The translations under genes were made by a program, and so were the position numbers. From NCBI GenBank assembly GCA_014607495.2, contig CP053163.1, positions 2,212,716 through 2,276,715 of the forward strand: DNA of 64,000 bases, read 5' to 3'. Of the stretch, positions 45,209 through 55,159 are shown piece after piece (position 1 is the first letter of the stretch; every line of letters begins with the position of its first letter). This DNA is from Carposina sasakii. Lineage: Eukaryota > Arthropoda > Insecta > Lepidoptera > Carposinidae. The notes under the pieces were generated by a model. That model was not told the DNA's origin. It saw nothing but the letters and a program-made list of their open reading frames with translations, and did not search any database.

Positions 45209-45875
45209 TTAAGGTGTCCATTATTGGGGTCTTTACGTTACCTACGAGTTTTTTATAAATAATTTTGTTTACTTATATATTACGTTACTATTTTAAATCC
45301 TGAAGATGCCACGGGTGTTGATGAAACATATGTCGATTAACATTATTAATTGATATTTTCGGAAAGTGCTATGTATTTGCATAATAGGTGCCTAGATCTG
45401 ACTTCTCCTTGCGACTGCGTTGTTTCTGTTCGTGAACATGAGTCGGCAGATCCGAGGGAGGGTGTAGGGCCGAATGGGCGAACCCTTGATGGAAATAATT
45501 TATTTTACTTTCTATCATTATTATTATTATAAAAATATTTTTATGTTCAAATTCAAATACTTATATCTACTTTTAAGAAGTGTATTTAATTTTCAGGTTG
45601 AGTTTTATGGCACAAGTTGATAACGCGTCACTCGCTATAAAAAATTATTACTGTATACTCAAGCAGTTTGATTTATTAGTTCAATTCCTTTCATAGATGC
45701 ATGTAGATAGTATTTCACAAATTAGGAGGTGTATCCTCTTTTCTCCCCTCACCGGGGACGATGGCACTTGATTTGTGTCATTTGGCCCGGTAAGCATTTC
45801 ACCGGGCCAGATGAAACTTTTTTTTCCCATTTGGCCCGGCGCCGGGCCAGGCACCGGGCCAGATGGGATACACCC

Positions 45876-45941
45876 GATGAAACTTTTTTTTCCCATTTGG
45901 CCCGGCGCCGGGCCAGGCACCGGGCCAGATGGGATACACCC
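45876..45941 (+). repeat. Extra 66-bp terminal unit
   Basis: GATGAAACTTTTTTTTCCCA...GATGGGATACACCC is a direct repeat of the preceding unit and has no partner in the left arm. Tandem terminal units are a feature of foldback-type elements. Confidence 0.88.
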
Positions 45942-45964
45942 GTGTATCTGTATTAAGGTAGGTT

Positions 45965-46110
45965 AGTAGTAGGCGCGGACTCGCCGACGGCTAAGGACGG
46001 ACGCGCACCACGGACGCGTCTGTTTTACCACGGACGCTCCGTTTCCCACGATCCGTGGTGCGGGCTGGTGCGCGTCCGTCCGTAATATCACGTACCGTGG
46101 GAACCCACCT
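45965..46110. mobile_element. GC-rich inverted-repeat MITE
   Basis: GGACGGACGCGCACCACGGA pairs with TCCGTGGTGCGGGCTGGTGCGCGTCCGTCC around a short loop (CGTCTGTTTTACCACGGACG). It lies just after the palindromic transposon. Confidence 0.65.
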
Positions 46111-46184
46111 TTATACATTCGGTTATTTTAATGTTAAAATACGAGCTGATGAGCCGTCATTTTATCTTAGTTATTTCGCCTATC

Positions 46185-46270
46185 CGCGTGGTGCCGGCAG
46201 AGTAGAGTTTGTACCACCCCATGCCTGCCCGTGGGTTTCGTACGAGGCGATTAAGGGTTCCCGGGAGTTT
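46185..46270 (+). repeat. SINE family C, 5' fragment
   Basis: CCGCGTGGTGCCGGCAGAGT and GTACGAGGCGATTAAGGGTT match the head of 39380-39647. The rest is missing, with a family B SINE following directly. Confidence 0.75.
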
Positions 46271-46279
46271 AACATGTAA

Positions 46280-46488
46280 ATTAATAAATAAATATTCACG
46301 CACTTTACAACATATTAACCTAGTCCCGCACTAAGGATCTTAAGGTCTTGTGTCGTGGTAAGGGTATAGCAATACATAGACAAGTATAGAATCATGATCA
46401 TCAATGTTTGCACCTACCGTGATTCGAACCTGGGAACCTATGGCGTCGCAAGCAGGATCACTACCAACTATACCAATCGGCCGTCTAA
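46280..46488 (-). repeat. tRNA-derived SINE, family B, reverse copy
   Basis: On the minus strand GGCCGATTGGTATAGTTGGT and GGTTCGAATCACGG (A- and B-box-like) are followed by the family body and an AT tail. It interrupts the family C element. Confidence 0.82.
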
Positions 46489-46499
46489 AATGTATTGTA

Positions 46500-47220
46500 T
46501 GTCTAACAGCCAATTTCAATAACCGATCTCGACAGAAATTTTGCATAGGTATTCCGTCGATCGTAATATTCTTTCTGAAAATAAATGAAATTATTAATTA
46601 CGAGTATTATTATTATTTCAGATTAAATGTTCCATTGTTTCCATACAAAATTTCAAATTTTGAATATAATAAATCCGAAATTCTTCATGATCTCTGGTAT
46701 TGAAATTGGCTGTAAGTCTTTGTCGTAATAAAACGGAGACCATTGTAATACCGAATTCTGTAGATAAAGTAAATTTAAATTCGTCAATGTCGAAATGGCC
46801 GCGTTAATGCTTAAAACAAAAACACAAATTAATTTCACAGGGTATGTGTCCGAACTTCAAAATTTTCATACTTCACACCTTTTGTGATTTGTCAGGACCT
46901 ATAGAAACAGTAATAATGTAAAAGTGGGATTTAATGTGATGCTTACACTGTTTTGAAAAGCATTTTGCACTTCACCCTTTTAATACGTCTCCATAGTTAA
47001 CTTTACAATAAACTACTGCCTTTAATATTTGTAAAGTATTAAAGTACGAATATCTTATGCCCGTAAATTAGTCTGCATGAGCGTTAATTGTAGGCAAGTT
47101 TCATCGTAATCCATTTAGTTTTGAAATAGTATCAAAATCCAAAGACAATATGTAATAACAGTTAGATTTCAACACATAGCGTCGACGTCGTCAAACATGT
47201 TATTATTATGAAGACATTGG
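46500..47220. other. AT-rich intron, nothing recognised
   Basis: Open frames here are short and overlap on both strands. No repeat family was recognised. Confidence 0.4.
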
Positions 47221-47221
47221 G

Positions 47222-47355
47222 CGTCTTTCCACTAGACGACGGCGACCGGCACGACTATGACACGAGCACGGCTTTGTTGGAAACTACGAGCAGGTCTAAG
47301 AAAAGATAGGCTGAAAACGTCGTGTCGTTGTCGTGTCATCTAGTAGAAAAACGCT
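47222..47355. mobile_element. Small inverted-repeat MITE
   Basis: GCGTCTTTCCACTAGACGAC and GTCATCTAGTAGAAAAACGC are imperfect inverted ends. Inner CGACTATGACACGAGCACG and CGTGTCGTTGTCGTGTC continue the pairing. Confidence 0.65.
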
Positions 47356-48315
47356 AATTGGGGGAAATGTTTCGATGACGAACCTTTTATCCCTGCGATC
47401 GATAATGTTACTTTTTCTAAACCCTCCAGTTTGCTTATTATGTCTTTGAAAGGACTAATTCGTAAACACCTCTTACCAAAGCCTCGTTTGCTATTCATAA
47501 GTGGTTTCCCAAAGCTCAAGATCACTCTGGCACAGATTAAATAGCTAACAACTTTTTTTTTTGCTAATCATCTAATTTGGAAGGCTTAAATATAAATAAC
47601 TTCTGTTAAAACTAAATTATCATAACTGAACTGGAGCAAAGTCAAGTACAGTGCACATGCGGGATATGTATCATAACCATTTTGTTAGATAGGACAGTGT
47701 AGGTAGGATTGTGGAGTGTTGTACGCCGAAATAGACGAGGAGTTCAATTCTCGCATCGTCCGATATTGCCAAATTTCGACTATTTGTCTATGCAATAGCG
47801 AAAACAAAAACATATTACTCTTCACAAACTGTTCAGAAACTTATTATTCACAAAATGGAAAAAAAAACTTTTATTGGAAATATTTACTGACCTATTTTAT
47901 GAGTTAAAATATCCCCTTTTGAAACGAACACTCACTTTTGAAGTCACTTTACTCGGAAAATAGCCCGTTTTGATTATGATCCAAGTGACGAAATTATGTA
48001 TTTTAGACTGCATACTCAGTAAAAAAAAAAAAAAAAAATGGTAAATATCCCCTTTTGAAAAGACACTCCTCAATTATAACACGTGATTGATTTGGCACCT
48101 AGCTCCGCAATTGTGTTAACATATCTAACGTAATCGCAGCCGAAACGCAACTGCTGTAGAAGCGCAGACCAAAGCATAGTCATGTGACATAATAGTTCAG
48201 TACACCATGCACTTTAGATTCTGTTTTTATTCTATCAAACTCGCGACTAATCCGTAACAAAATATACCTAATAAGCGTATAGTTAGTAAATGTTTCGCTT
48301 CAAACTTCTATACTA

Positions 48316-48532
48316 TCCTATTAATATTATAAACGCGAAAGTTTGCGAGTATAGATGGATGGCTGTTTGTTACTATTTCACGTAAAAATGACTGGAGCGA
48401 TTTTAATAAAATTTGGTATGGAGTTTGCTGACACCCTGGATTAACACATAGGTAAAATATTTTTATCCCGTATAATTTCGACATTTTGATTATTCTGCAG
48501 TCCACGCGGACGAAGTTGCGGGCGTCCACTAG
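48316..48532 (+). mobile_element. Helitron, complete short copy
   Basis: A|TCCTATTAATATTATAAACG to GCGGGCGTCCACTAG|T, 217 bp, the full short form of the family. The 3' end has the CGCGGACGAAGTTGCG hairpin before CTAG. Its plus-strand start is directly comparable to 15092 and to the reverse copy at 19690. Confidence 0.88.
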
Positions 48533-48542
48533 TATTCTATAT

Positions 48543-48650
48543 AGGGCAAGCACGAACCTCTCGATAGTTCGTAACGCTATCGTCACACTGTCATATCTCA
48601 TAGATTTACGAGTCGATAGCGTTACGGCTCGTAAAAAGGTTATTCAGATG
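48543..48650. mobile_element. Foldback MITE, relative of 32873-32985
   Basis: AGGGCAAGCACGAACCTCTC, CGTAACGCTATCGTCA and GATAGCGTTACGGCTCGTAA. The right terminus is lost. Confidence 0.7.
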
Positions 48651-48729
48651 TCTACAATTATGTTCCTCAGATACTCGTATGTCTTTAAAACCGAGTTAGG
48701 AAAATATTTCGAGGGACACTAGAATTGGC

Positions 48730-49780
48730 CTCCAGGAGGCAGTCTGGGAAAATGTAATGTATTCAGCGCGTTTCCCTAAGCCGGCTCGTATAATAATATA
48801 GGATTTGAAACATTTATTTCAACTGTAACAGCTTATATCCCTGAATTAGGACTGTATGAAGCGCTTGGAATACTCCTTTGGTCGTAAAGTTATTCGGATA
48901 TTTTGTTTTTGTGGCGAAAAAATTTATATGTGGGTAGATCACTATTTACGGGTATATAAATAGTTATGATGTTACTAATGAACCATGATGGATATTACAT
49001 CAACAATAGAGTCGTTTACAGTTTTTTTATTTGTATTTATATCGAAAGATCATAAAATAAAAAAACATTTACGAAGGAAAAACTTCGCTAGCGTGAAAAC
49101 TTTCCGGGATACTCGTATAAAGATTTCAAAATCACTATTTTAGACTTGCCAATAAACGCTCCATACAAACGGCTACCACGACGTCACGTCACTAACCAAC
49201 TTGTATATATTATAAATATGGTCACAAAACAAAAGTTGCTGTAAATTATTCAGGTGGATATGTGATGTTGTAGTTTTCAATTAATTTCACATTTGAAAAA
49301 TGGACTTGCCCACTTACCTTTGATGGCTTATTATTACTAAGGCCTATTATTACTACCCCATTTGGACACATAATCAAATTGTAATTTTACAGATAGGTAT
49401 GATTTTGATTATTTATTCTGATAAAGAATAAGATGTTATTAAGATTCAACCATAGGAAACTATCCCACACACACACACACTAGGTACACATTAGGTACAC
49501 AAGACAGGTAAAGTGACATACAATCCTATGTTAGCAGACTTCCGTCCGATTCGTTGACTGAAACCTCAATCACGCTCAACTATTGAGATACAACTCTTTT
49601 CTCAAAGAAAACAAAATTGGTAAAGTGGAAAGGCAGCCTTAAGTTAAACCTAGCATTGTAAAACCTTGGGTAGCAGCATTATAAACCTTCGTTAAACATC
49701 TATAACAACGAACATATTCAAAGATACTCAAGTAAGCTAATTTTACACTTTTATACGCTAAGTAGGTATATGTGTAACAG
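48730..49780. other. AT-rich intron, little recognised
   Basis: A short CA repeat (about 49468-49482) is visible. No coding signal; the sequence leads to the donor side of the unc-13 exon at 49792-49894. Confidence 0.4.
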
Positions 49781-49791
49781 GGGATACTCAC

Positions 49792-49894
49792 AAAAGAAAG
49801 TCTTGTTCCCAGCATGGTGTGGGCCCTTTTACTGTCACCGTCGTGGACTTGACATTCTGCAGCTTCAGCGTCACGTAAGTGTTGAATTGTGTTG
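49792..49894 (-). CDS. unc-13: unc-13 exon b: C2A domain
   Basis: This 103-nt exon has acceptor gtccacag and donor GTGAGT, with phase 1 in and phase 2 out. The peptide includes [17 protein letters not shown] and CWEQDFLF, the second to fourth strands of the Munc13/UNC-13 C2A fold and its most recognisable stretch. In the family this C2A lacks the full set of Ca2+-binding aspartates; it acts as a protein-protein module that homodimerises or binds the RIM zinc finger. The upstream intron side carries a repeat copy (49995-50270) that ends about 100 bp from the acceptor. The downstream intron is 16.6 kb and contains the giant palindrome. Confidence 0.95.
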
Positions 49895-49994
49895 CTGTGG
49901 ACAAGATAATAACAGTTAAAAACAACAATCTATACAATAAAATATTTTGGCCAGTTGGCCTGAATGCCTGATAACTCAACGCACAACTAAAGCG

Positions 49995-50270
49995 CTACAT
50001 ACATATATATAATCACGCCTTTATCCCTTACGGGGTAGGCAGAGCACCAAGGGCCGATAGGACCACATGGTGCCACTTCTGACCAATTTTGAGGGTAAAG
50101 TTGAAATGTACAAGTTCGGTTAGAGTAACAGGTGGTCAACCCGTCGCCTAAAAAACCAAAACCCTCTTCTTCCTCTACTGACTTGTACAGTATGCCCTGG
50201 AAGAGAAGCAGCTGTGGTATTATACGTTTTTTTTTTTCACTCCCAGAGCAGCATAGCAGAAAAGGGCTAA
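49995..50270 (+). repeat. Interspersed repeat family E, close to an unc-13 exon
   Basis: A CATACATATATA start, then ATCACGCCTTTATCCCTTAC, AGGGCCGATAGGACCACATG, TTGTACAGTATGCCCTGGAA and TTTTTTTTTTTCACTCCCAG. It begins 100 bp upstream of the acceptor of exon 49792-49894. Confidence 0.8.
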
Positions 50271-50284
50271 TATTAGAGTATTAT

Positions 50285-50500
50285 ATCACATCAGCCTATC
50301 GCAATCCACTGCTGAACGTATAGTAGGCCTTCCCAGGGCGCGCCACAAAGCTCCTTACCAGCCGCCCTCTTCAAGTCATCAGTCCATCTCCACGAAGGAG
50401 TCAAAAGCTACGATTCCATTCGAGAACCCGCTTACCCCACCATCTATCGGTTCCACGACAGGATATGACCAGCCTATTGCCACTTCAAAGCCCACGGCCA
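50285..50500 (-). repeat. RTE-like LINE 3' fragment
   Basis: CAGCCTATCGCAATCCACTG, GCCCTCTTCAAGTCATCAGT and CCGCTTACCCCACCATCTAT align with 32611-32870, diverged. A second type of LINE tail follows at 50545-50655 (AGTCCACTGTTGGACATAGG) after a CATCATCAT run, and a scrap of that type is at 33425-33500. Confidence 0.6.
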
Positions 50501-51289
50501 CTTCTATGTATTATGTAGATCCGATAAGAAAGGATTTTCCCAAACACCCATCATCATCATCATCATTTACAGCCCTGAGAAGTCCACTGTTGGACATAGG
50601 CCTCCCCCAACAACCTCCACTCCGACCGGTCGGAAGCAGCCTGCATCCAACCCAAACACCCACGCAAAATAAATTTAACGGAATAACTTTTCACGGGCCA
50701 CTAGTTTCTAATATACTTAGATGATTCTTAGACAGTTTCTTGAACGTTAAATAAGTGTAATAACTAATTACTATGTTTTCTTCGAAATTTCATGTATTAT
50801 TTTCAAAAATTTGCCTTTAACAATTTGCTGGAAAATGTACCAAACAAAATCTTGAAAATGTGACGGAAAACGCACCGCTAAATGTTAAAGTAAGTATTCT
50901 TTAATTGTATTGCATGAATTTTAAAATAAAATCTAAGCTAAATAATAAAATAAAATAAATTTATTTCGTTCTCAAAAGTATACCTACACAACAAAACGAA
51001 GTTTATGATCTCCATTTAAGCAATAATTTGCTTGTGCTAGGAGAACTCGCTCTTCAATAACAAGGCTTTTACATAGCATAAAAATAAAATTATAGTTATG
51101 TATGTACTAGTTAGTTACCTATTTAATTTACTTATAATCATCATCATCACAATATAGTCAAATAAAATAACTTAAACCTACTACAGAAAATTAAATGTAT
51201 GTATAAAGTTGCCATCTATCGGGAGGGTGCCCAGGAGGCTGGCAGCATTGCCACGTTGAATGGCAAGTTAGAACTAACATGGAAAACTA

Positions 51290-51500
51290 ATCCTGATGAT
51301 GCCACGGGTGTTGGCAAAACATGTCGATTAAAAATTTAAATTGGTTTTCGGATTAGCGGCTATGTATTTATGGTTGCATGCTAGGTGCTCGGATCTGGCT
51401 TCTCGTTGCGACTCTTGTATTCGTGATCATGAGTCGGCAGATCCGAGGGTCAGCGGATGGTGTAGGGCCCGGTGGTGGGCGACCCTCAATAGAGATTTGA
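51290..51500 (+). repeat. Repeat also present inside the palindrome arms
   Basis: GATGATGCCACGGGTGTTGG, AAACATGTCGATTAAAAATT and CATGAGTCGGCAGATCCGAG match 45295-45500. The open frame 51341-51547 is a diverged version of the frame there. Probably the 3' end of an older retroelement. Confidence 0.65.
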
Positions 51501-51914
51501 ACTTCCGAATAGTGACGCCTGATACAATTAAATATTTAACAGTGTAATATTTTACTACTGTCATATTTTAAATCAATATAGTTTTTCGTAATTTTTATAC
51601 CACCCGCACCGTTACGTATCAAATCGATTTGATTGTATATTTGTGGACTACCTACAAGTGTGATGCGATGATATTATACAATAGTATGATTAGTTTCTAA
51701 AAATAGATACCTATATAGTAAATATTTGAAAGCAAATTACCTACCCTAACCACTCAAGTAACTTTTTTCTATGAAGAGCAATTTTGTATGCAAATTCTAA
51801 GTGATTTCACAAGAATAATTTCAAGCCAACGACGAATTAAATTTAGAACTTGAACAAAAGTGAAAAGCATTACAAAGACCACTAGTTTAATGGAAGCCAT
51901 ATTTATTTTAAGTG

Positions 51915-52080
51915 GTCTGCAGTTGGAGCACGCCACAAGGCTACTGCCATGGGGGTTTTTGCCCAAACTCTCCACGCTAGGCAGGCGGGTTGGTGACCGC
52001 AGTGTGATTTTCGGACTATGTTGTCAACACGGGAGGCGCTGCTGCCCACCTCCCGGAAACCCTTGATCGCCTCGTACGAT
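51915..52080 (-). repeat. SINE family C, reverse, truncated
   Basis: GCACGCCACAAGGCTACTGC, GGCAGGCGGGTTGGTGACCG and CTTGATCGCCTCGTACGATT. The tail and head are both missing. Confidence 0.75.
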
Positions 52081-52300
52081 TCTGTTTATCTTTTTTTTAG
52101 TTAGAAATATGATAATATAGAAAATGAATCGAATCTTTTATATCTGCCCTGCTATACTAAACGTGGCTGTAGGTTTTCCATCGTGATCCTGCACTAAAAA
52201 CATTCCCGTGTATATTTACGTGTACCTACATTTACGAATGTATGTGGAAAAAGAAGTGATTCTATTTTTAATTTAAGTATTAGATATAAAATTTTCTTAC

Positions 52301-52330
52301 CTGGTACTCCGACTAAGCGCGCCTTTTTCA
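52301..52330 (-). CDS. unc-13: unc-13 exon a: 30-nt microexon, start of C2A
   Basis: The exon lies between a pyrimidine-rich acceptor (ttgttacag) and a GTAAG donor. It encodes VKKARLVGVP, matching the first beta strand of the Munc13 C2A domain. It enters in phase 1 (the first two bases finish a Val codon) and leaves in phase 1 (a final G joins CA of the next exon to give Ala). It is too short for gene finders; I called it from its fit to the C2A exon downstream. A minus-strand tRNA-derived SINE begins about 140 bp upstream of the acceptor. The exon carrying the start codon must lie further upstream; I scanned the upstream minus strand for a short Met-Ser-Leu-Leu exon and did not find one. Confidence 0.85.
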
Positions 52331-52469
52331 CTGTAACAATAAAATAGAAAATAAAAATCAGTCAAGGTGTTTATAAAATTTCATTTAAATGAACTGCACT
52401 ACAATCTGTGAATATTCAATTTTCCTACTTATTCTATTAAATAGTAAGGATTTAACACTTAAAGATTAT

Positions 52470-52620
52470 AAAATTATTAATAAAGAAATGGAAAAAATTC
52501 CTCACCCGGGTGGGAATCGAACCCACGACCTCTGCATTCCGCGTGCCAGCGCTCTCACCACTGAGCCACCGGGTCAATTACTCGGATGACGAATTTTACC
52601 ATCTCTTTTCTAAATTATTT
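52470..52620 (-). repeat. tRNA-like SINE, family A
   Basis: On the minus strand GACCCGGTGGCTCAGTGG and CGTGGGTTCGATTCCCACCC are good A- and B-box-like segments, preceded by AAAAGAGATGGTAAAATTCG. The anticodon arm is imperfect. It lies 140 bp upstream of the unc-13 microexon. Confidence 0.77.
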
Positions 52621-53721
52621 AAAGATTGTTGTAAACCTATGTCAAGATCTGTGCTCGTTAGTATCGTTGGAGTAACTGAGAATTTCTAATAGTTTCATTT
52701 TTATGAGTACCCAACGACCTACACGAAATTAAATCGTGAAAAGAAATGACAGTTCTAACTTTTGCATGCTTGAACTCTCTTCCCGGAAGAGGAAATTGCA
52801 AGTAACGCGTGTCTATAACAGGAAATGCGTAGGTAGTGGTATAAAGTCTTTGTATTGACTAAAGTAGTATTGAAACTATGTCGTAGAGTGCGTTTCACCG
52901 TATAGTTCATTTGGATGAAGGCGCTAGTTACTATGTGCAAGACTACATTATCTGTGTCACTGCATACGAAAAATGTTAGTTCCGAAATCAGGCATACGAG
53001 TTAATATATGAAAAGGACTGTGATAACAGGATATGCGTATGTAATTGTATAAAGTCATTGCATTGACTAAAATAGTATTGGGACTTTGCCGTAGTAGCAT
53101 CGTTAAGGGGGGAGCCTGCTTTAGAGGCTTCACAAAATCGATTTTTTCAAGGATTTTTTTGGGAAGGAAAGAAATATCCAATTGAAACGAAACTTTCAGG
53201 TTTTATTGTCATATATTTCAGCAGTCTTCTCAAATTTTTTCATTAAGATATATGTCATATTATGCCCGGTACAAGCATTTCGCCGAGGCGTCTCGAGTGT
53301 GCATTTGTCGTGCGGCGGGAAAGGTGCAGGTCGCAATTTCCATCTGAAACAAAGAACCCAAAAAAATTTTAACTTTTCAATAGTATAGCTTCTAGTTAAA
53401 CCAAGAAAATTCAACAAAAAGTGAAAAATTCAACAAATTTTCGCAAATTGAAAAAAAAAAATCATTTTTTTTTTTAATTCACTTTAGATTGTTTAAAAAG
53501 TGGGTTTATCTTAACTTTCTTAAGGTTTTTTTAGGTTCAACTAGAAGAGAATTTAATTCCGAATATAATGCATTTTGTCTCGTTTCGATAGGACGTTTAG
53601 TTTTTTCCCTATCTTTCCCGCCAATTAGAAAAAAATCGTAAAATGAAAAACCGAGAAATCGTGCGTCAAAGTTTTCGTATATAAAAAATCGTAATTTTCT
53701 TGAACTTACCGCATTAATCTG

Positions 53722-54153
53722 CTAATCAGCGATTCCTGGTCCATAGAGACCTCCTTCAGACTCTTCAAAAAACTGGTTTACGCTCTGTTGTTCGAGTCTG
53801 CGGGCTGTTCTGGCCTCTTTACTTGAAAATGAATCGCGCCTGTTTTGTCGGGTGACGCGCTCCTCGTCGGCTCCCTTGGCGAAATTGTTGCATTGCTGTC
53901 CAATTTTCAAATCCAGTAACTGCATGGTTTTCAATGCTGCACTGTAGCCTTCATTGAACATTCCTCCAGTTATGTAAGCAGCAATCTCGACGATTTTAAT
54001 GCCTGAGTGAAGGTGTTTAGGTGTGATGCGCCACACAGTGGAATTGAACGACTCGTTCGCATTTTGTGTGTGTCCACCCAAACACCTCGTTAGCAGCTCG
54101 TCCCTAGATAATTCCTCGTACACAGGACGAATGTGTAAGCACACGAATTGCAA
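53722..54153 (-). pseudogene. Transposase C-terminal part, Mutator/Kolobok-like
   Basis: About 143 codons. RCLGGHTQNANESFNSTVWR then HSGIKIVEIAAYITGGMFNE resembles the C-terminal region of the Mutator-like transposases common in insect genomes (L-x-G-x-T-Q-N-x-N-E-x-F-N). It ends EESEGGLYGPGIAD and stop, followed by GGTAAGTT; the sister element at 41141-41200 has the same end and donor, so another exon probably followed. The catalytic core is not visible. Confidence 0.65.
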
Positions 54154-54395
54154 ATAACTAATTCAGAAATTGCTAAAAACACAGAGACAAACTCGATTAT
54201 TCGATAGCAATGAGACTGATAAATTATAACATCGTCCGTAGTCGCTGTCACCAATTTTTTTTCACTACGCCTAGTATTAGCTTCTCCATCGTCCGATGAC
54301 GGAACATTATGAAACTGATTGCCGTGGAATCTGCGCTTCCGTGGCTTACCAGTACGTTCACTTGAAGACTTGCGCACTTTTGGATAGCTCTGCAT
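54154..54395 (-). pseudogene. Transposase N-terminal part of the same element
   Basis: MQSYPKVRKSSSERTGKPRK then RRFHGNQFHN and SSDDGEANTRRSEKK: a basic N-terminus of the type that precedes the core of these transposases. It runs out into unrelated codons after about 50 residues, where the middle of the gene has been deleted. Confidence 0.6.
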
Positions 54396-55049
54396 GATTT
54401 CAAAATGTTCACGTGCCGAAAGACAAATCGAAACTGAACCTAAATGCTAAATGTAGCTTTGCTCAAACCGACGCAGCCAGTTTATATATACCGTTATAAT
54501 ACATACTTTTATCCCTACCATAGCTCTATAATAATCTTCTACGAACAGTCAATAGTGTCTCGAAGGACCGTTAGTCCCTTTGGATTATAATACGTACAAT
54601 GTATCTCCGAGCGATCCGGCCGCTCGTATACCTGCTCGACGCTTGCTCACTATTTGTTCTGTAACTCCGAAAATATTTCGAATTTGCGTCTGAAATTTTA
54701 GGGACACATTCTTGGATAGTTTGGGAAGACATTTATGCAAAAAAAAAATCGATTTTTTTGAAGCCTCTAAAACAGGCTCCCCCCTTAAGAGACTAAAAAT
54801 AATAAATTGTGGTTTATTCTCTCAGTAAATGGTGCTGTATGAAGAAAATAATCTAAAGTGCGTTTAAATTTCGAACAATTTTTAAATTATCATAGAATTT
54901 GATTAGCGCCACCCATTTGATAATTTTTGAACCTTTTTATCTTCTTTTTATGAGCTGTCAAAAGTTCTCATGCGGATCAAGTCAAATCTTCGAGTCGATG
55001 CATGTACCTACTGACTAGATAGATGCTTATAAATGATTTATGTATTACT

Positions 55050-55150
55050 TACATATATATAGGTAATGTCGCCTTTATGACTTACAGGGTAGGCAGAGCA
55101 CTAAGGGCCGATAGGACCACATGGTGCCACTTCTGACCAATTTTGAGGGT
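55050..55150 (+). repeat. Interspersed repeat family E, truncated
   Basis: TTACAGGGTAGGCAGAGCAC and GACCACATGGTGCCACTTCT match 49995-50270. It stops after GGGTATAG. Confidence 0.7.
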
Positions 55151-55159
55151 ATAGACATA

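Larger units (their letters stand above)
40212..45941. mobile_element. Giant palindromic (foldback) transposon, 5.73 kb, 8-bp target duplication
   Basis: The two arms are inverted copies about axis 43043.5: position x in the left arm matches 86087 minus x in the right, from 40212/45875 to 43014/43073. There is no net indel and one substitution seen (42657/43430). The arms are 2803 bp; the loop is 58 bp (43015-43072). The outer end reads GGGTGTATCCCATCTGGCCC and the right end has one extra 66-bp terminal unit (45876-45941). GTGTATCT flanks the whole at 40204-40211 and 45942-45949. The terminal and inner ends of each arm are themselves related (about 330 bp), so each arm looks like a complete transposon. 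Each arm holds a Mutator-like transposase fragment and a nested TTAA-flanked element. It lies in the 16.6-kb unc-13 intron. Confidence 0.93.
2380..52330 (-). other. unc-13: unc-13 (Munc13 family) gene, N-terminal half, 12 exons seen
   Basis: This is the span of a multi-exon minus-strand gene. The product is the presynaptic active-zone protein UNC-13/Munc13, which in the known family primes synaptic vesicles by opening syntaxin through its MUN domain. Seen here: twelve exons with AG acceptors and GT donors, all phase-compatible (1341 nt, 447 codons, no stop). The first four give a C2A domain with the family motifs [13 protein letters not shown] and VEVWNKG-IWD; the remainder is a low-complexity linker. 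Intron lengths in gene order are 2406, 16631, 5449, 17578, 856, 1779, 1129, 1093, 580, 994 and 115 bp. The initiator exon (family start M-S-L-L-C-V) was not found above 52330, and the C1, C2B and MUN exons lie beyond position 1. The C2A-containing N-terminus marks a long, Munc13-1-like isoform. Confidence 0.93.
53107..54784 (-). mobile_element. TTAA-flanked DNA transposon (Kolobok/Mutator-like), internally deleted
   Basis: 1678 bp with inverted ends GGGGGGAGCCTGCTTTAGAG and CTCTAAAACAGGCTCCCCCC, continuing into GGCTTCA and ATCGATTTTTT. TTAA is at 53103-53106 and 54785-54788. TTAA duplications with G-run termini suggest the Kolobok superfamily; the protein pieces are of Mutator-like type. It carries both ends of a transposase but not the catalytic middle. 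Confidence 0.82.

Noticed and set aside
40212..45941. Palindrome as a pure assembly artefact
   Set aside because: Not excluded, but the 8-bp direct flanks, the unequal number of terminal units and a substitution between arms favour a real element.
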